Shown here: in pieces, positions 1-5,301 of the stretch
Layout of the letters: each line of letters starts with the position of its first letter
Position numbering within the stretch: the stretch's first letter is position 1
NCBI GenBank assembly: GCA_017546745.1
Contig: JAFYRZ010000189.1
Span: 1 to 5,937 of the forward strand
Source: Clostridia bacterium
Lineage (GTDB): Bacteria > Bacillota_A > Clostridia > Oscillospirales > CAG-272
Length of the DNA: 5,937 bases
Reading direction: 5' to 3'
Made by a program: the position numbers and the translations under genes
Notes under the pieces: generated by a model
What the model saw: only the letters and a program-made list of their open reading frames with translations
Databases searched by the model: none
Told to the model about the DNA's origin: nothing

Positions 1-1691
1 GTAGGAGCCTTTGTTTGAGTGTACTCTAAGGTCGGGTGAGGACAGGTGTACTCAAAGTAAAAGTTACCGTCGAAGCCATCTTTAGCGGCAGGTGTATCAA
101 GGCTTTTAACGGGAAGAACGAAGCCGTCTCCTGCGGTTACGTAAAGGTCTGCATATTTGAAATCAACCTCGGCTTCGGCTACGCTATCTGCGAAGTAGTA
201 TGCACGAACTACTCTGTTAAGGTCGATATCCTTATACTCACCGTTCTTTACGGTATAGAGAAGGTTAGCCGTATTTCTGGGGGTGATATTATGGGAGGAG
301 AGCTTTACACCGTCTACATAAAGAGTAGCGTTCAAGCGAGAGCTATCGATCTGCTTGATAACTATACCGATTCTATGCCAGCCATAACCGCCGATAGAGG
401 GGCAATTTTCGGCATTAGAACCATATGTATAATTGCCGTGAACGAATTCCACGTTATTACCAAGATAATCGAAATAACCGGGTGTTTTGTTGTCGGTCCA
501 GCCGTCCTTCGAATTTCCGATCGTAAGAGCGTACGCGGTATCGTAGGTGCCGTCCTGATTGTCCGCGGCGGAGTCAAATCTACCCAAAAGCATATAGTCC
601 TGTGCACCAATGCTTGCATTTACGAATTCCTCGGTCCAGAGCATGCTGTATTCGATGTAGAGCGCCTTTCCGTCAGAATCGTCTTTGGTGGGATAGAAAT
701 GCTTCTTTCCACCGTCAAGAATGGAATCAAAGGTGTGATAATCTAAGGTCGAACCTGAGGTTCCGGTCGAGAATTTTTCAGCCTCAACATTCGACTTGGC
801 GATATTAGAATTATCTATGTAATCACCGCATATAGCGCAATAGTTTTTCTGATTTCCCTCGGTAAATATGGTTGCGGGCTTGATAACCTCGATGGCAATA
901 GGACCTCTATGCTCACAGCCGTCGGTAACGCTGTACAATTCTGCAGCCTCACCGTAGGCATAGATGCTCGCGACAAGCGCCTTTAGCTCATCCGAAGCGC
1001 TTTCATCATTTGCCTTAGCCATAATGTAGTTTATGGGAGCGTAGGTAACCGTAGTGTCACCGGTTACTAACGTAATAGGATCGCAGATCTCGTAAGGCAT
1101 AATAATCGCGTCGAAATAGCAATATCCATTATCGGTGTTTATTGCGTTTTGATCGTTATCCTGATAGTTAGCCTTACGGTCAGAGCCCGTAAAGTAGAAG
1201 CGAAGCTTTAACGTTCCGTCAAGAACGAGGGAGGCTCCGGCATAGATAGTTTTGTCACCTTCAACAGACGCCTCGGGTACAGTTACGCCATCGAGAACGC
1301 TGACATCAACTGCCTCAGCGCCATCAATGGCAGGAATGCCCTCGCATTTACCCTCTTTTTCAAAGTAATCGTATGCAGCCGCACCGTAATTGAGGAGCGC
1401 TTTCGCGAGAGCCTTAGTGTTCTCTCCGAAATCACCGTCGAGAATGCCCTTTAAATAAGCCTCTACCGAGGTGGTCTTTCCACAAAGGGTTTGTAAAACT
1501 CCAAGCTCCTTTGCAGGAACAGATACGCTGTCAAGCTTGTTGCCGTTCTCGTCGCAATAGTTGAGATTGATGCCATCGTTAAGCATAACGTTCCATTGTC
1601 CCTTAGCTTCATCCTCTGCCGAGGCGGGAAGCACGGCAATGACCGAAACGAGCATCACGAGCACAAGAACAAGACCTAAAATCTTCTTCAT
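1..1691 (-). CDS. Secreted modular surface protein with LamG/ConA-like domain (3' end outside window)
   Basis: This frame is open for 563 codons from ATG at 1691 to the window edge, so the C-terminus is missing. The start is supported by an AAAGGA ribosome binding site about 10 bases upstream and by a Sec signal peptide: MKK, a hydrophobic stretch to about residue 21, then an ASA cleavage site (23-25) before EDEAK. Residues 26-255 form an unrecognised domain with two alpha-helical 'YGxAA' motifs (NYGAAAYDYF at 101-110, AYGEAAELY at 245-253) flanking a beta-rich part. Residues 259-288 form a knuckle with C259, H261, C285 and C288. Residues 300-547 are a LamG/concanavalin A-like module, recognised by GWHRIG (437-442) and LYVDGVK (457-463). 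A second knuckle begins at C550-P-H552, so another module probably follows. The module is clearly paralogous to those in the upstream lipoprotein gene, for example HFYPTKDDSDGKALYIEYS against HFYPTEDDPDGNALYVEYS. Sugar or surface binding is inferred from the fold; no catalytic motif is seen. Confidence 0.9.
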   Translation of the reverse strand, partial: MKKILGLVLVLVMLVSVIAVLPASAEDEAKGQWNVMLNDGINLNYCDENGNKLDSVSVPAKELGVLQTLCGKTTSVEAYLKGILDGDFGENTKALAKALLNYGAAAYDYFEKEGKCEGIPAIDGAEAVDVSVLDGVTVPEASVEGDKTIYAGASLVLDGTLKLRFYFTGSDRKANYQDNDQNAINTDNGYCYFDAIIMPYEICDPITLVTGDTTVTYAPINYIMAKANDESASDELKALVASIYAYGEAAELYSVTDGCEHRGPIAIEVIKPATIFTEGNQKNYCAICGDYIDNSNIAKSNVEAEKFSTGTSGSTLDYHTFDSILDGGKKHFYPTKDDSDGKALYIEYSMLWTEEFVNASIGAQDYMLLGRFDSAADNQDGTYDTAYALTIGNSKDGWTDNKTPGYFDYLGNNVEFVHGNYTYGSNAENCPSIGGYGWHRIGIVIKQIDSSRLNATLYVDGVKLSSHNITPRNTANLLYTVKNGEYKDIDLNRVVRAYYFADSVAEAEVDFKYADLYVTAGDGFVLPVKSLDTPAAKDGFDGNFYFEYTCPHPTLEYTQTKAP

Positions 1692-1713
1692 TTTCACGTT
1701 TCCTTTTTTAAAA

Positions 1714-1739
1714 TTTATCCATTTAGGCGTATGGATAAA
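1714..1739 (-). repeat. 9-bp inverted repeat just upstream of the ribosome binding site of the secreted protein gene
   Basis: TTTATCCAT (1714-1722) and ATGGATAAA (1731-1739) are perfect complements around an 8-base loop. In the minus-strand transcript the hairpin ends a few bases before the AAAAAAGGA ribosome binding site. It could shield the 5' leader or mark a protein or RNA contact. It is A/T-rich, so chance is possible. Confidence 0.55.
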
Positions 1740-1751
1740 ACGCTTATTATT

Positions 1752-1793
1752 TCTGAGAGCGTATATTAAACAAGGCTAATATACGCTCTCAGC
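1752..1793 (-). repeat. 16-bp perfect stem-loop between the two surface-protein genes
   Basis: CTGAGAGCGTATATTA (1753-1768) and its exact reverse complement (1777-1792) enclose an 8-base loop. A 16-bp uninterrupted stem in a 150-bp spacer is very unlikely by chance. After the stem the minus-strand transcript reads AAATAATAAGCG, and the plus strand reads CTATTGTGG, so neither direction has the U-run of a classical intrinsic terminator. A partial terminator, an RNase processing site or a 3'-end stabiliser for the upstream lipoprotein mRNA are all possible. Confidence 0.75.
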
Positions 1794-1816
1794 TATTGTG
1801 GATTTATCTTGCGTTT

Positions 1817-1831
1817 TCCTGTAAAACAGGA
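1817..1831 (-). repeat. Short stem-loop after the lipoprotein stop codon
   Basis: TCCTGT (1817-1822) and ACAGGA (1826-1831) form a 6-bp stem with a 3-base loop, about 10 bases after the lipoprotein TAA in transcript order. It lacks a U-tract on the minus strand, so it is a weak structural element rather than a clear terminator. Confidence 0.4.
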
Positions 1832-1841
1832 TCTTTAAGCT

Positions 1842-4439
1842 TTAGTTACCGGTAGCAGTACCAAGACCGGGAATAAGGGGAGTGGTAGTGCCGGAGTCCT
1901 CGGAAGCGGAATCGTCTGCATCCTCAGAAGCGCCGCCGTTGCCTGCGTTCTCCTCTGCGTCCTCAGAACCGTAAGTAAAGTAAACGTCTGCATCGAGCTC
2001 GGTGCCGTCCTCGGTAGTGTAAGTACCCTCTATGGGAGTATCGAGCTTTGTGACAGGCATAACGAAATCAGTTCCGCAGGTTACGTGGGTATCGGCTACG
2101 GGGATGTAAACCTTATCCGAAGAATCCTTGGGAATCAACCTTTGAAGAATAAATGTGGTTACCTCGATCTCGCTGTTATCGTTGTCATGGCAAACGCCAT
2201 TCTCATCAACGGTGTAAAGAAGATTCTCGGTCTTCCAGCTGTCATAGGTTATATCCATGATTTTTTCGCCGTCGATAAAGATCGTAGCGGTCACGGTATA
2301 CTCGGCATCGTCGCCCTTGCCCTCGTGAGTCTGATTGATCTGTACGCCGATTCTGTGCCAGCCATAGTAAAGAGCTTCCTTCATTGCGTAGAAATCACCC
2401 TGCTTCTCAACTATACCGTTATCCTCGTAGAACCTCGTAACGGTACCGTTCGGCTCAACACCGCCAACGTAGGGACACGCACTGTCGTTTGTGTCACGGT
2501 GGAACCAACCGATCTTGTTCAAGGTATTATCGTCGCCGCTTGTGTTGCCTATCGTACCAAGAATGAACCAAGCCGCATTACTGCTATGCCATACGGTAGC
2601 ATCAAAGCTCTCGTTAATGAGAATAGAGTACTCAATAAAGAGCGAGTTGTTCTCATCGTAGAAATGGTTATCCTCGCTTACGAGGTCCTCAAGGAAATGA
2701 TACTCGTGGAACCATCTGTAATTATCATGAGATCCGCTACTTTTTGTAACAACCTTGGTAGAGATTTCGGTCATAGGAATGTTACGGGAAGCCTGCTGAC
2801 CACAGTCGGGGCAGGTGCCTTCCTCAAGACCCTCGGAGAACATAGTAGCAATCTTAGCTACGGTATACTCTGCGTTCGGGTGAGTGCACACCTCGGGCTC
2901 GTCGGGAACGTCAGGCTCGTCGGGGGTCTCGGAGCCGATGGTAAAGTAAACGTTAGCATCGAGCTCGGTGCCGTCCTCGGTAGTGTAAGTACCCTCTACG
3001 GGAGTATCGAGCTTTGTAACAGGCATAACGAAGCCGTCGCCACAGGTTATGGAAACGTCAGCAACTATGAAATACACGGTGCCGTAACCCTCAGCAGGCT
3101 TAATGTTAGGAAGGTAATAAGGAAGAATTACCGCGCCTTCGGAAATTTCCTCATACTCAAGCACACCGTCAACGTTCTGAGCGTTAAAGAACCAGTTGTG
3201 TTCGTATCTGATACCCATATCGTAGGAGGAAACCTTAACGCCGTCTATATAAAGGGTGACGATCATCGTTTTCTCAACCGAGTTAGGTACAGCAACGGCA
3301 GTCTCTTTCATTTCAATACCGATTCTGTGCCAGCCGTAGTCACCGAAGTTAGGATAATCCTCCTTGGGAAGAGCTTCAGCGTTCATAGGAGGACCGTAAA
3401 GCGGCACGTTACCGTTCATAACGATAACCTCAAAGCTTCCTGCGAAGGTGGACCAGGAGGTCTTCTCGTTGTTCTTAAGAGAGATCCAATAGGCTGCATC
3501 GTAGTCGTTGTTATTATATCCCTCAATACGGGGAGAGGTCATATATCCGTAGCCATCCCTGATTCCGAGAAGGGTCGAATTCCAAAGAATTGAATACTCA
3601 ACGTAAAGAGCGTTTCCGTCGGGATCGTCCTCGGTGGGATAGAAGTGCTTCTCTCCGCTATTAAGAATGTCGCCTACCAACCAGTTTTCCTTGATCTCGC
3701 CGCTCTTAGAGTCAGAAGAATATACGATGGGCTCTGACTTAGGAAGGGTATAGGAAAGATCCTCGTTACAAGCGGAGCACTTACCCTCGGCAAACCCCTC
3801 GGAGAAGAAGGTGGGAGCTACTACAACGGGAACGTCGGAGTGACCGGTAGCGGGGATAGTCTCCTCGGTGCCTGCCTGCTTCTCGTTACAGAATATGCAC
3901 TTGACGGTCTTTACGCCCTCTGTGGTACAGGTAGGAAGAGTGTCTGCGGTAGCGATAACGCCCCAGACGTGCTCAGCGGGGATAACCTCGGTGGAGTCGG
4001 GCTTTACAGCCTGGCATACGGTGCACTTGATGGACTTTGTGCCCTCGGTGGTGCAGGTGCCCTGTACGTCGATGGTGGGAATAGTTCCCCAGGTATGCTC
4101 GCCGGTTGCGGGAATGGTGGTGATGGTAGTGTCACCGCAGGTAGAGCAAACCTTAGTCTCAGAGCCATCGGTGGTACAGTTAGCCGCGGTCGTGGAGTCG
4201 GTGGTGTACGCGTGGCCGGTTGCGGGAATAGCGGTTACGCTATCTGCCTTCTTCTCGCCACAGTCAAGACACTTAACGGACTCGGCTCCCTCCTCGGTAC
4301 AAGTAGGCGCCTTATCGACGGTAGCCGCGGTGCCCCAGATATGATCACACTCGTCGCTGCCACCGCCGCAGGATGTAAGTGCGACGAGAGAAACTGCAAG
4401 CGTAAGCACGAGAGTGAGCGCTAATACAACTTTTTTCAT
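1842..4439 (-). CDS. Large surface lipoprotein with Cys-rich repeats and two LamG/ConA-like modules
   Basis: 865 aa, ATG at 4439, TAA at 1844-1842. An AAAGGA ribosome binding site lies about 8 bases before the ATG, with a sigma-A promoter upstream. The N-terminus is a lipoprotein signal: MKK, a hydrophobic core, lipobox L21-T22-S23-C24, then GGGS, so the protein is probably lipid-anchored outside the membrane. Residues 31-233 hold five repeats of about 41 aa with regularly spaced CxxC pairs (57/60, 98/101, 139/142, 181/184, 221/224); the first four also have an upstream Cys and most end in IPATGH. LamG/concanavalin A-like module 1 spans about 240-500 (GWHRIG 369-374, TLYIDGVKV 395-403). An acidic Pro linker (505-517) and a C518xH520...C543xxC546 knuckle lead to module 2 at about 560-823 (GWHRIG 693-698, IFIDGEK 720-726). 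The acidic Ser/Gly tail ends in ATGN, with no LPXTG motif and no terminal membrane helix. Ligand binding at the surface is inferred; no enzyme motif is seen. The downstream secreted protein shares the module. Confidence 0.93.
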   Translation of the reverse strand: MKKVVLALTLVLTLAVSLVALTSCGGGSDECDHIWGTAATVDKAPTCTEEGAESVKCLDCGEKKADSVTAIPATGHAYTTDSTTAANCTTDGSETKVCSTCGDTTITTIPATGEHTWGTIPTIDVQGTCTTEGTKSIKCTVCQAVKPDSTEVIPAEHVWGVIATADTLPTCTTEGVKTVKCIFCNEKQAGTEETIPATGHSDVPVVVAPTFFSEGFAEGKCSACNEDLSYTLPKSEPIVYSSDSKSGEIKENWLVGDILNSGEKHFYPTEDDPDGNALYVEYSILWNSTLLGIRDGYGYMTSPRIEGYNNNDYDAAYWISLKNNEKTSWSTFAGSFEVIVMNGNVPLYGPPMNAEALPKEDYPNFGDYGWHRIGIEMKETAVAVPNSVEKTMIVTLYIDGVKVSSYDMGIRYEHNWFFNAQNVDGVLEYEEISEGAVILPYYLPNIKPAEGYGTVYFIVADVSITCGDGFVMPVTKLDTPVEGTYTTEDGTELDANVYFTIGSETPDEPDVPDEPEVCTHPNAEYTVAKIATMFSEGLEEGTCPDCGQQASRNIPMTEISTKVVTKSSGSHDNYRWFHEYHFLEDLVSEDNHFYDENNSLFIEYSILINESFDATVWHSSNAAWFILGTIGNTSGDDNTLNKIGWFHRDTNDSACPYVGGVEPNGTVTRFYEDNGIVEKQGDFYAMKEALYYGWHRIGVQINQTHEGKGDDAEYTVTATIFIDGEKIMDITYDSWKTENLLYTVDENGVCHDNDNSEIEVTTFILQRLIPKDSSDKVYIPVADTHVTCGTDFVMPVTKLDTPIEGTYTTEDGTELDADVYFTYGSEDAEENAGNGGASEDADDSASEDSGTTTPLIPGLGTATGN
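1975..2066 (-). repeat. 92-bp near-identical direct repeat, copy at end of module 2
   Basis: This stretch matches 2941-3032 at 88 of 92 bases by my own alignment, at a fixed offset of 966 bp. It encodes the end of LamG-like module 2, from FVMPVTKLDTP through EGTYTTEDGTELDADVYFT (residues about 792-822). Surrounding module sequence is far more diverged. Confidence 0.9.
2941..3032 (-). repeat. 92-bp near-identical direct repeat, copy at end of module 1
   Basis: This is the partner of 1975-2066, encoding the same C-terminal strand region of module 1 (residues about 470-500). Of the four differing bases, two give amino-acid changes (I/V and D/N) and two are silent, which points to a recent copy or gene conversion. 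Confidence 0.9.
3741..4349 (-). repeat. Five tandem Cys-rich repeats (about 41 aa each) in the lipoprotein
   Basis: The consensus is roughly HxWG...PTCTxEGxxxxKCxxCxxxxxxxxxxIPATGH. CxxC pairs recur every 41, 41, 42 and 40 residues. The first four copies carry three Cys, and most carry a His, which would suit a small zinc-ribbon-like or disulfide-stabilised unit. Copy five is degenerate: it lacks the upstream Cys and reads PTFFSEG instead of PTCTxEG, the same form as the knuckles before module 2 and in the downstream secreted protein. Such repeats are common in large extracellular proteins of gut Clostridia; metal binding is not demonstrated. Confidence 0.85.
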
Positions 4440-4479
4440 AATATTTGTCCTTTCTTTTTATGTTTTTTAGGATATAAAA

Positions 4480-4508
4480 ATTATACATCAGCAGGCAGGA
4501 AAAGTCAA
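4480..4508 (-). promoter_or_regulatory. Sigma-A promoter of the lipoprotein gene
   Basis: On the minus strand, TTGACT (4508-4503) is followed by a 17-base spacer and TATAAT (4485-4480), with a TG two bases upstream of the -10 (extended -10). Start of transcription is expected near 4473, giving a leader of about 34 nt before the ATG. This is a near-consensus housekeeping promoter. Confidence 0.85.
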
Positions 4509-4565
4509 CGAAAAACGGTCAGATTTTTGCAATTCAGCAAAATGCACAGAACCCCCCCCCGATTT

Positions 4566-4584
4566 TTTGTGCAGTTTGCACAAA
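4566..4584. repeat. 8-bp palindrome between divergent promoters
   Basis: TTTGTGCA (4566-4573) and TGCACAAA (4577-4584) are perfect complements with a 3-base centre. It lies upstream of both promoters and outside either predicted transcript, so a protein-binding site is more plausible than an RNA hairpin. There is no direct evidence for an operator. Confidence 0.45.
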
Positions 4585-4661
4585 TAAAACCCACCAAGCT
4601 TTGCCAAAAAAACTCTTCCTTTTAAATAATGGAGATTCAGGTGTAAAATTTATATTCTCTC

Positions 4662-4690
4662 TTGCAAAGCGAGGAAAAGTGTGATACAAT
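4662..4690 (+). promoter_or_regulatory. Sigma-A promoter of the four-helix membrane protein gene
   Basis: TTGCAA (4662-4667), a 17-base spacer and TACAAT (4685-4690) with an extended -10 TG (TGATACAAT). Transcription should begin near 4697, about 23 nt before the preferred ATG. A second, weaker pair TTTAAA/TAAAAT with 17-base spacing lies at 4621-4649. Confidence 0.75.
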
Positions 4691-4719
4691 ATTCGTAACG
4701 AAGCTCGGGGAGGATGGAA

Positions 4720-5199
4720 ATGGATATCAAGCAAAGAAAAAAGCAGCTTATAAACGAGAGGGTATTTAAGAGCGCGGCGGTAAACCGCGGCAGGCGCGCG
4801 GTATCGCGGTCGGTGCTTGCGATATTCTTTTTAAGGCTCGTTTTGTTTATACTTGACGTATCGCTTCTTCCCACGAGGGGGATAAAGGTCGGGGCTGTCT
4901 CGCATATATTTTCGGCAATTCTTCTCCTTGTGCTTTATATGATCTTTGACGGAAACCGCGGACTTACCTCGCTTCTCTCTATTTCCGCGATAGTGCGCGT
5001 TATCGTTTATTTTTCGGGTATACACCCCGAGGTTATAGAGGCGGGGCTCGGAGCTTATACCGGTGTTTTTCTCGCGGTTATGCTCTTACAGTTCTTGATA
5101 TCGGTGCTTATCTCCTCCGCGACCGTTTCGCAGAGCTATTTTAAGGTGATGCAAGAGATAAATCTGCAGCTGCGTAAGGAGATGATAGGAAAAAGATGA
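4720..5199 (+). CDS. Unrecognised small membrane protein, about four transmembrane helices
   Basis: The frame opens at ATG 4714, but the GGGGAGG ribosome binding site (4707-4713) abuts that codon. ATG 4720, with 6-base spacing, is therefore the better start, giving 159 aa and a TGA stop at 5197. The N-terminus is strongly basic (KQRKK, then NRGRRAVSR to about residue 30). Hydrophobic segments lie at about 32-50, 58-76, 82-99 and 111-132, followed by a charged, amphipathic tail (141-159). The basic N-terminus suggests a cytoplasmic N-terminus by the positive-inside rule, with the tail also inside. I recognise no family and see no catalytic or metal-binding motif. It has its own promoter and a terminator-like hairpin downstream, so it looks monocistronic. 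It sits next to a metal permease gene, but a functional link is not shown. Confidence 0.85.
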   Translation: MDIKQRKKQLINERVFKSAAVNRGRRAVSRSVLAIFFLRLVLFILDVSLLPTRGIKVGAVSHIFSAILLLVLYMIFDGNRGLTSLLSISAIVRVIVYFSGIHPEVIEAGLGAYTGVFLAVMLLQFLISVLISSATVSQSYFKVMQEINLQLRKEMIGKR

Positions 5200-5218
5200 G
5201 CTTTATTCATTTTTGCTC

Positions 5219-5247
5219 TTGACAAATATTTATTTTTATAGTATTAT
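5219..5247 (+). promoter_or_regulatory. Strong sigma-A promoter of the metal permease gene
   Basis: A perfect -35 TTGACA (5219-5224), a 17-base A/T-rich spacer and -10 TATTAT (5242-5247). Transcription should start near 5254, leaving a leader of about 48 nt before the TTG start, too short for a yybP-ykoY-type manganese riboswitch. Confidence 0.85.
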
Positions 5248-5282
5248 AAAGTGTCGTATTATGCGTACGGCACTTTATTTAT
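5248..5282 (+). terminator. Terminator-like hairpin after the membrane protein gene, overlapping the next transcription start
   Basis: AAAGTGTCGTA (5248-5258) pairs with TACGGCACTTT (5266-5276) through 11 base pairs, one of them G-U, around a 7-base loop. It is followed by ATTTATT, giving a U-rich tail, and the A's at its 5' side are mirrored by the U's. It lies 49 bases after the membrane protein stop codon. Its left arm coincides with the predicted start of the permease transcript, so an operator role for the same near-palindrome is a real alternative. Confidence 0.6.
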
Positions 5283-5301
5283 TCCGAAAGGTGATTTTCT
5301 A

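Larger units (their letters stand above)
1692..1841 (-). other. Spacer between the two surface-protein genes with three inverted repeats
   Basis: The 150 bp between the two co-directional minus-strand genes contain three inverted repeats, listed separately. None is followed on the minus strand by a proper U-tract. No convincing -35/-10 pair was found for the downstream gene: the best candidate, TTGTTT with TAATAA, matches consensus at about half the positions. The downstream gene may therefore be reached by read-through from the lipoprotein promoter, perhaps with processing at the hairpins. This is inference. Confidence 0.5.
4440..4719. other. Divergent intergenic region with two outward promoters
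   Basis: These 280 bp separate the minus-strand lipoprotein gene from the plus-strand membrane protein gene. Each flank has a sigma-A promoter, listed separately. Between them are a C9 run (4552-4560) and two small inverted repeats: TTTTGC/GCAAAA at 4525-4542 and TTTGTGCA/TGCACAAA at 4566-4584. An extra TGCACA at 4543-4548 could compete for the second one. No small ORF with a ribosome binding site was seen. Confidence 0.7.

Noticed and set aside
36..746. 236-codon plus-strand open frame
   Set aside because: It is antisense to the secreted protein gene, whose translation keeps the LamG-like motifs throughout. The plus-strand translation shows no recognisable feature.
1842..1920. LPXTG-type sortase anchor at the C-terminus of the lipoprotein
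   Set aside because: The tail ends in PLIPGLGTATGN without an LPXTG motif, hydrophobic helix or basic tail; anchoring is explained by the N-terminal lipobox.
2085..3593. 502-codon plus-strand open frame opposite the lipoprotein gene
   Set aside because: It lies wholly antisense to a well-supported gene with promoter, ribosome binding site, lipoprotein signal and domain repeats. Its translation has no domain logic and no suitable ribosome binding site was seen. It is a codon-bias shadow.
3840..4424. Gly-rich plus-strand open frames opposite the Cys-rich repeats
   Set aside because: Their repetitive look is the reverse complement of the tandem repeats in the lipoprotein gene, which fully explains them.
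4534..4874. Two short minus-strand open frames across the divergent region
   Set aside because: They cross the promoter and start of the membrane protein gene, have no convincing ribosome binding site and give low-complexity translations.
5248..5301. Manganese (yybP-ykoY) riboswitch before the metal permease gene
   Set aside because: The leader from the predicted start is only about 48 nt, and the conserved multi-helix junction of that riboswitch class is absent.
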